DNA from: Gerris lacustris
Taxonomy: Eukaryota; Arthropoda; Insecta; Hemiptera; Gerridae
Assembly: GCA_951217055.1 (NCBI GenBank)
Contig: OX578284.1
Location: 18,796,187-18,860,186, forward strand
Direction: 5' to 3'
Length of the DNA stretch: 64,000 nt
Shown: in pieces, positions 34,529 to 45,900 of the stretch
Position numbering within the stretch: position 1 is the first letter of the stretch
How the letters are laid out: every line of letters begins with the position of its first letter
Translations under genes and position numbers: made by a program
Notes under the pieces: model-generated
Database searches by the model: none
Told to the model about the DNA's origin: nothing
The model's input: the letters and a program-made list of their open reading frames with translations, nothing else

Positions 34529-36774
34529 TCAACAGCATTCTTCATTACTTTTACACACCTTTGGTCTGTAAACAAACAATATTATTAAATTCAAAATAAA
34601 TTAATTAAATACAAGAATGGAATTAAGTTTAATTTGCAATAAGTTTTTCAACAAAATAGTTTCACCCAAAATCAATTATTAGTCCGAGTAAACTCTATCA
34701 AAATTTCTTGCATTTATACTATAATTGGAGTTATTTATATTACTGAATGTATGTTTTCACCCCCAGTTTTGAGGAGTACTTTATGTGGTTTTTAAGGAAC
34801 AATTAGTTCCTTTAATACAAACCATAGAAGTCTATCTAATAGAACAACTTCAACCCATCAACTCAGTATAATGTCTCTTGCTACAGGATATACTCCTAAT
34901 GTAGCAATTAAGACGTGGACTCCACCAGAAGATTTGGAACTTCCACTTCCATTTGTTTAAAAAATTAAATATTCTATTAATGAATTAATAATCATTTTAG
35001 ATAATGAAGTATTTACAATAAAGAAAGATGTCTCTCCACTCTCCACTAAATCGTATCGTAAATATTGTACAAAGACTTTCAACCACTAATGGTCATCTTC
35101 AGTCCCGGTGAGACGAATTGAAATCTTTAAGAGATCTAAGTCAAGATTTCCAACTACTTGTGGTCATCCTCAGTGCCGGTGAGACAAGTCACAACGAGTA
35201 AGAGAAGTGCAGGAGTTGAGGCGGAGGTTGAAATCTGTCTCATCTGAGAGATTGAGTCAAGACTTTGGCCCTATTTACACGGGGATACGCAAATATCCTC
35301 GAAACTAGGAGACTCGGTGACTAAGAGACTCAGCATGTGTAATTAGGCGCTCCTCAGACGGGGATACTCCAGTGCCGGCGACTCATTGACGCTACAACTC
35401 GGCTACCAGGAGACTCTGCATGCTGGTCTCCTAGTCTCCCAGTCTCTCAGTTTCCTACCAAACGTGGCTTGTTTAACTACGTGCCATAATGAGTGAACGT
35501 GTTTAATTTAAAATTCGTAGCGACAGTGGAGATGTTTTCCGTGCTTTGTAGTTACAGGCTTAAAATAATTTGTAATCCGATTCCTGTAATTCTTTTGCTG
35601 CAACAAATAATCTACAATTGATGATCTTTTCGATGTAAGAATCTACTCAAAACGATCTCACTTTTCTCCTTGTTTACTAGTGGTAATAATAATACTGGAT
35701 ATCAATATCCACAACGCTACTAGAATCACTAGGCATTGTTCGGGGAGGCGGATACACAATGATGAAGAGTACTGGGTAGTATACTCGGCCTGATGCCTGT
35801 GAAAACTGAATTTACTTTCTAATCAAATCTTAGACATCGTGGTTGTTGGCGCAACTCGAGTCGTGTTTGTGTGAGGATGACGGGTGACTTGAATCGCTCA
35901 GTCTCCCAATCTCCTGGTCGTGAGGCAGCTTGAGACGAGACTTGTGTATCACCGTGTGAATAGGGCCTTGGAGTAATATGTCAATCTCTGTCTCGTGTCC
36001 TACACTGATTATTTCTCTTACGCATTTCAACTCGTCTTACTGGCACTGCAAATTACCACTAGTGATTGAAAGACGGCTTTGTACATTAAAGTTACTTTGA
36101 CGGTGAGACGTCTTTCTTTAATCTTAATCAAGCAACTTCACTGCTCATCTAGAAGAAATAAGTATTTCTCTTCTAAATTTATCCAATATTTATTAAATTC
36201 CAACAAAATAAGCCAACCATCTCATTCTACTTTTTTCTATTAAATGCAACAAGGAATGTAATACCAAGAAATGTTATACCAAATATAAGATAATGAAATC
36301 AATTAACCATAACAATATAACAATGATTAACTTAGTATGTAATCATCCACGGAATGACTCGAAAAGAACAGCTTGGTTTTCCGGTGAAATCCGCGTCCCG
36401 AAGAGTTCGAAGTTTGACGTTTCATTTCTACTAGCGAGTTTTTCATTTCACCGGATTCCACCAGAAAACCAAGCTGTTCAATATAATTAACAAATATAAC
36501 TTAAAATATTTAATTAAAACATGTTCTTCAAACAACTAAATATGTCTTTTACAAAATAAAGTTTTTTTTTTACTTACTCTCTACAAAGATGTGGAGCAAA
36601 GTAGCAAGTATCGTCAGCTAAACGACCATTTTTCTTCATCTGACAGAAGGATGGTTCTCTGCACATAAGGCTACAGTTATTTCCTCTATTGTTTGGATTT
36701 TGTGGTGCTGACTCACAGACGTAGGCCACCGTAAGCACAACCGCTATCAGAATAACAACTCTTGAAACGGCCAT
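34529..36774 (-). CDS. Peptide gene B: small secreted 8-cysteine peptide (two coding exons)
   Basis: The coding exon runs 36774 to 36578. The ATG for MAVSRVV follows acceptor TTCAAATAAG by one base, so an upstream in-frame extension starts within the polypyrimidine tract and is rejected. The donor is GTAGAGA^GTAAGT. The last exon runs 34565 to 34529 after acceptor TTTGTTTACAG. The phase-2 join gives 234 nt, 77 residues plus stop. The signal peptide ends ...YVCESA before Pro. Cysteine spacing is identical to gene A (C-x3-C-x5-C-x12-C-x6-C-x5-C-x5-CC) with the same GRLADDTC block. The 2-kb intron contains a 1.1-kb foldback element and a 112-bp hairpin; without them it would be about 0.8 kb. Promoter and first exon are upstream at 38.4 kb. 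Function unknown. Confidence 0.84.
35019..36122. mobile_element. Foldback element with nested inverted repeats in gene B's intron
   Basis: Outer ends 'AAAGAAAGATGTCTCTCC' and 'GGTGAGACGTCTTTCTTT' pair. Further in, 'GTACAAAG.C...TTTCAACCACTAATGGT' pairs with 36040-36085. An inner pair 'GGCCCTATTTACACGGGGATAC' / 'GTATCACCGTGTGAATAGGGCC' lies at about 35268 and 35950. The interior is GC-rich, with repeated 'GGAGACT'/'AGTCTCC' words. No supported ORF. Confidence 0.75.
36368..36479. repeat. 112-bp hairpin element
   Basis: 'GAACAGCTTGGTTTTCCGGT' with 'GAAATCCG' is mirrored by 'CGGATTCCACCAGAAAACC' with 'AAGCTGTTC'. It lies in gene B's intron, 100 bp downstream of the coding exon. Confidence 0.85.
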
Positions 36775-36917
36775 TCTTATTTGAAAAAACAAAAAACAAA
36801 TATCTATTGAAACAATCGATTTATTACTTTCCTTCTAAAATGCGAATGAATTCATAGCTTAGTTATAGTCCATAACTGTGTGTCCGGGGTGTTCATATTT
36901 TAGGTATCATTATTTAT

Positions 36918-37130
36918 AATTTAACGGCGACGACTTACCTCCAAATGATTTGTTTTTGCTAAGCTAAGGCAACCACATTTATTCTAATAAAAATAAATGT
37001 TTGTTTTGATTTGTTGGTCTTCAAATAGATATAATAACTTATCTAAATAGATATCTAAATTAATTTTACTTTTTTCTACATATAAAATTAAGCCCGTTGC
37101 CACGGGCTTAACGGCTCGTAATTTAGAGTA
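36918..37130 (+). repeat. Dispersed repeat 'B' copy 1
   Basis: 'CGGCGACGACTTACCTC(C/G)AAATGATTTG', 'GCTAAGCTAAGGCAACCAC', 'TTGATTTGTTGGTCTTCAAATAGATATAATAACTTATCTAAAT' and a terminal hairpin 'AGCCCGTTGCCACGGGCTTAACGGCTCG' are shared with copies at 54.04-54.20 and 54.42-54.64 kb. About 190-210 bp, no ORF. Confidence 0.75.
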
Positions 37131-37544
37131 GAGATTCCAACACTATGTTATAAATTCTGTATCCTATAGCCTCCCACGGTCAGAGTAAAGAAAATTCAGA
37201 ACTTCTGGGAAAGATTTCATTACAAATTTTGTGAATCCGAAACTATTGCAGAATTATCAAATGAGTTCCTTATGATATCATTAGTTATTTTTGCATATAA
37301 CTTTCATCATGAGCAAATCATTTGAAAATTTTCTGTACAATAAATTATAAAAGCGTGGTCTCGCATAATCTCTGTCAGGAATGACATAAAACAACACACT
37401 TATCGATAAATGTCATACTATGTTTGTCATATTGATCATTATTATTATGTAAAAACACTTTTTAGATAATATGTTTGTTCCTCTTATGGAAGAAAGGATT
37501 TTTTGGTTGGGCACTTTGGTTGTCACATAGAGCGGCTCTTTAGA

Positions 37545-37765
37545 ATTGTTACTCCTCTTATGAAAAAATTGAGGGGAGTACCAATCTAAAGAAGGTGTAC
37601 GGAATATTCTTTTTTAGACTGTTACTCCCCTTATAAAAACAGAAGTGTGATATTCCTTTGTCCCAAAGTATATTGGACTAAACATCTTTTTGCCTTAAGT
37701 TATTTAGTCAATGTCATTTATATTCTAAAAAAAAATATATAGGGAAGTAACAATCTAAAGAAGTA
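37545..37765. repeat. Cluster of TTACTCCCC/GGGGAGTA hairpins
   Basis: Inverted pairs 'TTGTTACTCCTCTTATG' / 'GAGGGGAGTACCAATCTAAAG' and 'GTTACTCCCCTTATAAAAACAG' echo the 71-bp satellite at 11 kb, but here the units are dispersed. Confidence 0.6.
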
Positions 37766-38384
37766 CCCATAAAGCTTTATTTGTATACTAGGCCATCCAG
37801 CCAAAACCAAATTTATTAAAAGACATAGACTAACTATTATAAATATTAACTAAACAAGTTTATCATAAAACATATAAAAATTCATACATTATCTCAAAAA
37901 GTAAAAAAGAATTTTCTCCTAGAATCTGATATAGAGTTTTATGTTACATTTAAACAAAAATAAACTTACCTTATAATAAATTTCAGATTGAACAATTATT
38001 TATCACAAAAATTTAATATTTTCTCAATAATTTTATTGACAAACTGTTATTTATACTTTAGTAGAATTCCTATTAAATCTTATTAGATTTAAATCTTGTT
38101 AGATACTAATAAATCTTCTATTGCTATTAATAATCAAGTAGTGAAATACGAGTACCATATCTCATTATTTAACTATGATGTTTAATACCTTATCAGCATC
38201 TCATAATCTATTAATTTGCTAAGTACATATAAAATATATAAATTATATGTAAATAAAATGTTCAGAGATAGATAAATTTTAAACTAACTCAATATTCGAA
38301 GATATAATAATCACTGAAGTTTATGTAACACTTCTGATTTGAATTTAATGCTTAATTAACAAAATAAAATGAAAATATACTTAC

Positions 38385-38467
38385 TTTAGATGAATAATTG
38401 TTTACTGTGTTATAGCTTGAATAGTTTCAACAGAACTGATAATAATAGACGTAATCATGTTAATATA
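38385..38467 (-). promoter_or_regulatory. Core promoter and first exon of gene B
   Basis: The minus strand has TATATTAA starting at 38467. Thirty bases downstream is the arthropod-type initiator TCAGTT (A at 38437). After a 53-nt non-coding exon comes the donor TCTAAA^GTAAGT (38385/38384). The next acceptor is the coding exon's at 36776, giving a 1.6-kb 5' intron. TATA-to-initiator spacing is textbook. An alternative donor phrase (TATAAGGTAAGT) lies at about 37973. Confidence 0.6.
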
Positions 38468-38689
38468 GGTCGTAAGATAACAAGATTATAGGTCAAGAAC
38501 AGTCTCCAGGAACATTGGGTCACAAGAATTTGTTCTGCATTTGATACAGACTAGTTTATTTTATAATAACATCATTAAATTCGTTGATTAGTTTGCAATA
38601 ATATTATCATAGACGTATTTTGATGAAATGTTAATACTGTTAAAATGCATGTAATCTTCAAGGAAAACTAATGCAAAAACGTTTAAACC

Positions 38690-39485
38690 TAATATTTTAT
38701 TTATTTATTTAAACAAATTTTTTACGAGCCCTCTACAGCCTAAGCCACGTGAGAGGCGCTCTTTAGAGTACAATGTACATGTTTGACAGACAAATAATAT
38801 AATAATTTAAACTAAATAACACAGAGATACAATAGATAAAAAATATGTATAAAGGAACAAGCAATTAACAATTTTAAGCTAACAAATGTTAATAATATCA
38901 ACGAATAAATATCACTTACAATTAATAGGACCATGTTCTTAAATAATTACATTATATAAATAAACAAATAGTAGAACTTTTATAACTGGGCAACAAGACT
39001 GAGCTAATCGGCTGCAGACCATAGACGCTCGGAAAACAAAGAAAGGCCGTGACGAAGGTGGGAGATGGCTTCAATATTGGAAGAGGTGATGGGAAGGGTA
39101 TTAACAGAGGACACACAACGGACTAATGGATTAGGTCGGACAATTCGTGGATATAAAGAAATCTACCAGCGCGACGATCTGAAGGAAGAACCTTGACCTG
39201 TTCTAGGACTGCGTCACAGAGAGCTTGACCGCGTAAAGACTTAAGAAGAAATAGAACTTCGAGGGCAAATCGTCTTCGGTAGAGGGGTTCGAGGGGTAAA
39301 CGTTGGCACATGGAGAGATAGGAATAATAGATTTTTCTGTAAAAGTAACGAAAGTAACATAAACGAATAAAACGACGTTGAACCCTTTCAATGAGAGAGG
39401 ACTTAGTCTGATTTAGACTATTCCAGACGGGCACAGCATATTCCACACAAGAACGGGCAATATAAATCCGAAATAGAATTTTTGC
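38690..39485 (-). pseudogene. 5'-truncated Jockey/CR1-type LINE, 3' end, frameshifted
   Basis: The minus strand from about 39485 reads a post-RT LINE segment: RIYIARSCVEYAVPVWNSL, then IERVQRRFIRLCYFRYF and RLPLEPLYRRRFALEVLFL. It meets a stop after the sequence ...LSDLIH at 39123. In the next frame it continues with HLRHGLSLFSERLWSAAD and a stop near 39006, so there is one frameshift. Then come a 3' UTR and a TAAATAAATAAA tail at about 38692-38705. The VEYA..VW and E.VQRRF signatures are those of LINE reverse transcriptase C-terminal regions. Dead copy. Confidence 0.8.
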
Positions 39486-39619
39486 TGAAAAAAATTAATT
39501 TCGACCACGGAAATCAACCTATTCTTGCACTGAACATAAACAAATTTAGCTAGACTTTATTGGGAGTCTGTAGAAGAAATAGTCTGTCAATTTGTGTGCC
39601 ACATAGCTTCATATACTTT

Positions 39620-39960
39620 AATGAGTTTATGCTTTTACAACCAACTATTGTCAAATTTATTTCATTTCCCACTCTCTCCGGTATTTTTAAATCAATTTAG
39701 CAAAATTTAATGAGTGCAGACGGTTGAAATTTATTTGGGACTATCTGCGAGCTACTTTCGACAAACCATCAAAATTTCAGAAAAATCAGATGAGTGCTTT
39801 TAAAGATATAGATGTAAATAAATGTGGGAAAAAAACAATTGGGCGTAGAAGGTTGAAACTTATATGGGACTAACAATGGGATAATTATGAATTTGACTCC
39901 AAATTTCATTAAAATCGGACGAGTAGTTTTTTAAGCGACAGACCGACAAACAACAGAGCG
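39620..39960 (+). repeat. Dispersed repeat A copy
   Basis: 'GTGCAGACGGTTGAAATTTAT', 'TTTTAAAGATATAGATGTAAATAAATG', 'TTGAAACTTATATGGGACTAACAATGGG' and 'TTTCATTAAAATCGGACGAG', ending in 'GACAGACCGACAAAC'. Confidence 0.75.
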
Positions 39961-40835
39961 AAACTGATATCTGGCTTGGGTAAAACTAAAGAATGTGAGA
40001 CGGTTTATAGAAAAGATGGCGGCGCCTCAATCCAAAGTATTTCTTTGACAAAGGGATATCAACTCTCCTATGAACAAATCATACATAATACTAATTCTCA
40101 AATATTTATATCATTCAAATGTACTGTTTGACAATGGTAATATAAATCAAGCAAAGTTGTGCCACCAAGCAATTCTCGACCGAATCATCTCCTTCTGTCT
40201 TGGAATGTTTGAAATCGGAGACATTTTTTCGTTCTCGGAACGATCATGTTACCTTCAGTAAGCTCGGAAGCAAAATGGAGAAATTTATAAATAGCCATAG
40301 GATAAACAGTAAATAGCTCATCATATGAAAGTCGTAGCATATTAAAGGAGTCAATGTCATACTTCATTAATACCATGTCACACTTGGTCATGATAGGTTG
40401 ATAAACGCTTCATTCCACTTGAGTTATCTCCATAATAGGTTACTTACGAAATTAGTTTCAATCATTAACTATTGTCTTAAGCTGTGTAGTTAAGTGAGCC
40501 ACTAAACTTACTGGAGCAAATGCTTAGCAGACTACCGGTTGGTTCTCCTTTATCTTAAGAACTACTTAGATAACGATTCAACTACAATTGTCTACAGATG
40601 TGCTTAAGTGGTAGTTCAAGAACTAAGCAAAATTGTCATATTATTTATTCAAAGTCAGTTAAAGCCAGTAATAAAAAATAAAATAAAGAAAAGATTTTAG
40701 ACCCCCTTTAATCAAATCTGTAACATCTCCTTGGTAATTTCTGAGGCATATGCACAAATTCAAAATGTTTCTGCTTTAATATACTAGAATCTAATTTGTT
40801 CTACGGTGTGTCCCAAGATACAGCGTATTCAAGAG
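39961..40835. other. Gene-free stretch
   Basis: Short frames on both strands at 40070-40391 overlap and lack support. No repeat was recognised. Confidence 0.45.
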
Positions 40836-41075
40836 GAAAATGTTTTTTAGTTTTAAGTCTTTTAAAAGAAAGTCATTTCATAAACACTCCTGCTTGTTCT
40901 TAAACCTGTATAAAAATGGTTTTGTTTTGGCTTAATTTTGTATTCAGGGAGTTCAGTTTCTAAGGAATAAACGATCCTTAATTTTGATGGTATCAAAAAA
41001 TATTATTGATCAAAGTGGTTCAGAATTGTAAAAAAAAACGTGTAAATATTAAATATAATCCATTTTATATGTAAA
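40836..41075. repeat. Left arm of a large diverged inverted repeat
   Basis: 'CTCCTGCTTGTTCTTAAACC' (40888), 'TCAGAATTGTAAA' and 'ACGTGTAAATATTAAATA' are mirrored at 47230-47455. The palindrome and the LINE both sit between the arms, so they entered an older foldback element. Confidence 0.6.
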
Positions 41076-41108
41076 ATATAAATATATGTGGTCCCCTTTT
41101 TTATGTAT

Positions 41109-41405
41109 AATTTCCTTTTAATTTTTAAAGTGTCAATTTGGGGTAAAAAATAATTCAAGATATTAGTTTAAAGGTGATATTTCATCCCTACTCCTAAAAG
41201 TGACCTAGTCACTTTGAGTCAGTGACTAGGTGTCGGCTAGGCACTACTCATGATTATTTTTGACTCGTAAATGTGATTTTATACAACTGTAAACTTTTTA
41301 ACTGGTATGAAGATGTCCCACAATAGGGATGAAATATCACCTTTAAACTAATATCTTGAATTATTTTTTACCCCAAATTGACACTTTAAAAATTAAAAGG
41401 AAATT
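41109..41405. mobile_element. Palindromic foldback MITE
   Basis: Two 82-bp arms (41109-41190 and 41324-41405) are inverse copies; I see no mismatch. They run from AATTTCCTTTTAATTTTT through 'TCAATTTGGGGTAAAAAATA' to 'GGTGATATTTCATCCCTA'. The 133-bp loop contains a smaller palindrome 'GTGACCTAGTCACTTTGAGTCAGTGACTAGG'. No coding. Near-perfect arms suggest recent insertion or arm conversion. Confidence 0.9.
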
Positions 41406-41620
41406 TTAAATATAATTTTATTTTACGAAAATAAGTTTTTGTTAAGAATCTCAACAAGTAATTATTCATTTTAATAATTACACCTTGATAGGACAGGTGA
41501 CAGGAGAAGAAAAATATCGTTTATTTTTTCTGCATAAAACTACCAAGTTTAAGGAGAGAAGGTAAGCTATAAACTCATTTTACCAGTTACTTCCTAACTC
41601 AGTACTTCCTGGTCGTCCTT

Positions 41621-42973
41621 ATGGACACTTGCGAGCCCCCAGATTCTGGGGGGCAGACTTTACCCTTACAAACTGATTTTAAAAAAATTAATGTTTATCT
41701 ACCAAAAATGACAACATCGAAACATGACAATTCCAGAGACACCTTTCCGAATAATAAAAGAAGAAAACCAGACTCACCCACACCAATACTCCCGACATTA
41801 CCCAAAGAAAACCTGACTTTCCTTGTAATAAAAAGAACTAAAGGAGAATCTTTCTCCAAGGTCTCACCCTTCCTAATTGAGAAGATGTTATCCCAAATCT
41901 CAGGCGACGTTAGGTCCGCCAAGAAATTAAAGGATGGCTCTTTACTAGTAGAAACCGTTTCAAGAGTTCAGGCTGACAAATTAATATCGCAACTCCCTAA
42001 GAGTCCGTTTCTTTCTGTATCTGTGGAGCCGCACAACTCGCTTAACAAAGTAAAAGGTGTGATAACATGTAACGACTTAGACTCGGAATCCTTAGAAGAC
42101 ATAAAAGAAAACTTAAATTATCAAGGAGTTGTCGATATTAGAAGAATTAATAGAAAACGAAATCAAATCCTAGAACCAACCCATAGCTATATCATAACAT
42201 TCAATGTCCCATCTCTCCCTGACAAAATTAAAGTAGGATATCTGTCAGTCCCTGTAAGACCGTACATACCTTTACCCATAAAATGTTTCCAGTGCTTTAA
42301 ATTCAACCACCTGAAGGTCCATTGCCAATCTGCACCTAAGTGTCCTGATTGTGGAGACCCACAACATGAGAACCTAACATGTCCCAATCCCAAAAAATGT
42401 ATTAACTGTGATGGAAAACACTCGGCACTAGATAGGAATTGTCCTAGATGGATATTGGAGAAAAAAATTATAGAAATAAAAACATTAGAAAAAACTTCAT
42501 ACTTAGAGGCAAAGAAAAAAGTAATGATCGCACAACCAATGTCGAAACCATTTTCTTCTCTTTTTATCCCCAACATTAGTGTGTGTAATGAATGTGAATC
42601 TAAGAAAAAGAAAACTAGAGAGCAGGGGACTCAATGCGGAGCTAACAATATATCAAAACAAGCCCCACAAATAATGACAAATACTAAGACACCAACTACC
42701 ACAAAAATCACGACCATGCCACAAACAACTCAAACAGTCAGTACAGACACGACAAATATCAAAAAGATTATTAAACAGGATGAAGCCCAACCAGAAAAAG
42801 TTAAGGATAATAGGCAAAGCTCAAATATTAGCGTTAACACTCAGGCAGAGTATGAAATGATGTGGATCAACCAGTGGGACTCTGAAGAAACTAACTCCAG
42901 TAGCGAAACTGCAGGCGGAAAAACAAGATCACGAGGAAAGAAAAAGAACAAGAAACAAACAGGAAGCAATTAA
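41621..42973 (+). CDS. LINE ORF1: nucleic-acid-binding Gag-like protein
   Basis: 450 residues. The N-terminal half has no obvious motif. A central region ends in YIPLPIKC and leads into three zinc knuckles at about residues 222-272: CFQCFKFNHLKVHC, CPDCGDPQHENLTC and CINCDGKHSALDRNC. The first two match C-x2-C-x4-H-x4-C; the third is looser. The C-terminal tail is Thr/Lys-rich and strongly basic (KTRSRGKKKNKK). ORF1 proteins of this type bind the element RNA and form the RNP. Its stop is followed by two more in-frame stops and then, 9 nt after the first stop, the ORF2 ATG in the same frame (TTTTAAATGCAC), which suggests termination-reinitiation. A minus-strand frame at 42187-42576 is a shadow. 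Confidence 0.92.
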   Translation: MDTCEPPDSGGQTLPLQTDFKKINVYLPKMTTSKHDNSRDTFPNNKRRKPDSPTPILPTLPKENLTFLVIKRTKGESFSKVSPFLIEKMLSQISGDVRSAKKLKDGSLLVETVSRVQADKLISQLPKSPFLSVSVEPHNSLNKVKGVITCNDLDSESLEDIKENLNYQGVVDIRRINRKRNQILEPTHSYIITFNVPSLPDKIKVGYLSVPVRPYIPLPIKCFQCFKFNHLKVHCQSAPKCPDCGDPQHENLTCPNPKKCINCDGKHSALDRNCPRWILEKKIIEIKTLEKTSYLEAKKKVMIAQPMSKPFSSLFIPNISVCNECESKKKKTREQGTQCGANNISKQAPQIMTNTKTPTTTKITTMPQTTQTVSTDTTNIKKIIKQDEAQPEKVKDNRQSSNISVNTQAEYEMMWINQWDSEETNSSSETAGGKTRSRGKKKNKKQTGSN

Positions 42974-42982
42974 TAATTTTAA

Positions 42983-45900
42983 ATGCACAACAGCCTTAGA
43001 ATTTGCTCGTGGAATTGTAAAGGCTACAGATCACGCTTTGAAGACATCCGACTCCTAGTCCATGAAACCCAGCCCCATATCCTGATGCTTCAGGAAACAC
43101 ATTTACCATCCAAAAACAACCTTAGTGTACCAGGATATGTGACATATCGAAAGGACCCTCCGCAGGAAACAAGACAAGGAGGATTAGCTGTTCTCGCAAA
43201 CTCAACTCTTCCCTGCAGAGAAATAAAAATTAACACTCATCTTTCGGTAGTAGCTGTACGCATTGGAGCCACCTATCCAGTTACTGTCTGTAATCTGTAT
43301 ATAGGCTGTGAAGATGTAGTTACCGTGGCTCAACTTAATAACATTTTGAACCAACTTCCACCACCTTATATTATGGCAGGAGACTTCAATGCGCATAACC
43401 CACTATGGGGATCTCCCAAAGGCGACAGTAGGGGTAGGGAGATAGAACAATTCATTGACCAAAATGACCTCTTCTTATTTAATAACAAAGAAGCAACTTA
43501 TTTTGATGCACGTACAGGAAAACTGGATTCTTTAGATTTGGCAATGGGAGTACCACGGCTCGGGCAAATTTCGGAATTTAGTGTATCGTCTCACATATAT
43601 GGAAGCGATCATTTCCCATTATTCATAACCTTATTTCCAGCGAATCCACGAGCTAGACGAACAGCCCGCTGGTCTTTGAAAAACGCTGATTGGGAGGCTT
43701 ACCAAAAATACTTGACGGAATTACCCGTATTTCGGTTATTAGATGAGCACAAAGAGTCTGAAGAACTGTTAAAATTCATAACTGCATCTATCATCAACGC
43801 AGCTAATACTTCAATCCCTCAAGTAAAATTAGACAGAAGTCGCCCCTTAGTTCCGTGGTGGAATGTTGAGTGCAGACGAGCCCTCAGGGACAGACGTAAA
43901 GCGCTATGGAAGTTTAAAAAATACCCTACTCACGAAAATTTAATTAAATACAAGAAAGCTAGGTCAGAAGGTAAGAAGATCTTTTCTCAAGCAAAAAATG
44001 AATCCTGGATAAAATTTACGTCTACTCTCAATCAGCATACCCAATCATCTGAAATTTGGAAAAAAGTGAAAGCACTCGGAGGTAGAAGACCAGCTTACAT
44101 GCCACCATCACTGAAACTAGGAAATAATGACTTTGAAACAGACCCAACTAAAACTGCAGAAATACTAGCAAGACATTTTGCTAATGTCAGCTCAACCAAA
44201 AACTATTCCAAAAAATTCCAGGATATAAAACAAAAGGCTGAAAGCAAGGATATCTGCTTCGATACAAATATCTCAGAAGAGTACAACTCACCGTATAGTC
44301 GTTGGGAACTGGAATCAGCTCTTAAGTCACTAAAAAACACTGCCCCAGGGCCAGACCAGATTTACAACATCATGCTGCAAAACCTCCCAAATACATTCAA
44401 GACTTACATACTAAAACTCTACAACACCCTTTGGACAACAGATTCTTATCCCGAAAGCTGGCGGGAGGCAACTCTGATCCCAATCTCTAAACCAGGAAAA
44501 GATCCTGCTCTAGTGGAGTCATACAGACCAATAGCAATGACCAGTACCATAGGCAAGTTATTTGAGAAAATGGTTAATGCGAGGCTGATGTGGATCCTAG
44601 AATCTAAAAAGCTGTTATCCCCCCATCAAACTGGCTTCCGAAAAAATATGTCAACAATTGATAATCTCACAAGATTGGAAAGCTACGTATATGATGGATT
44701 CGCAAAGGGTAAAACAACAGTTGGGGTATTTTTCGACCTTGAAAAAGCTTATGACCGAACGTGGAGGTATGGAATTCTTAGGCAGATGTCAGACATGGGA
44801 TTTAGAGGACACCTACCCATGTATATAAGCAATTTTTTATCTGAGCGGAGATTTCGAGTACGGATAGGAGATACCTTCTCACATCTATATACACAGGAGA
44901 ATGGAGTACCTCAGGGTTCTGTACTGAGTGTAACCCTTTTTATTTTGGCCATCAATAACGCAACAAAAGCCTTACCATCTTGTGTAGAACCCCTACTTTA
45001 TGTCGACGACATTACCATCTTATTCCGATCAAAAAGTCTAGACACGGCCACCTCTATCGTGCAGCAAAGTATAAGTAGCCTTAATAATTGGGCCACTAAT
45101 ATCGGCTTCAATTTCTCGGCGAGCAAGACCACATGCTTAATTTTCACTCGGAAAACAAAATTAAACAATATACCAACACTAAAACTCTCTGGTGAAATTA
45201 TACCATCTGTAAACAATATAAAATACTTAGGACTAACTCTAGACAGACGACTCACGTGGAAGCCTCATATCGAATCCCTAAGAACAAAATGTTTAAGAGA
45301 TTTGAACTTATTAAGGATGGTACAAGCCCAAAAGTGGGGAGCAGACAGAAATACACTACTACTTCTCTACCGACAACTAATTAGGTCTAAGTTGGATTAT
45401 GGTTGTATGGTTTACGGTTCGGCTAAGGAAAAAGACCTGAAACGATTAGACCCGGTACACCACTCAGGCATTCGCATCGCCCTTGGAGCATTTAGAACAA
45501 GCCCAGTAAAGAGCCTTCTTGTCGAGGCCAATGAACCACCTCTTGATTTAAGACGAGACCTCCTTCTGATGCGGTATAGTTACAGGGTACAGCAATTCAA
45601 GGAAAATCTAGTTACAAAACTAATTCTAGATCCAAAGAATTTTCTGTATGAAAATAAGCCAAACCTGCCCAAATCAATAGGAAAGAAATTTGTTGACCTG
45701 AAAAGTCAATACCAGTTAGAAGACTTACCGGAGATTGCAGGACTGGTATTAAGTACTAAACCACCGTGGCTATCCAAGCGCCCCTCTATCCAACGAACAG
45801 GTAGACAGAAGAAAGCTGAGGCACAACATGAACTCTACAGACAACAACACAACAGACATAGACACGACCACTCTGACGCTGCCTTCATATACACTGACGC

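Noticed and set aside
36775..36792. Upstream in-frame extension of gene B's coding exon
   Set aside because: It starts at a non-ATG codon in the polypyrimidine tract; the acceptor lies one base before the real ATG.
42187..42576. 129-codon minus-strand ORF
   Set aside because: It is an antisense shadow of LINE ORF1, as are the minus frames within ORF2.
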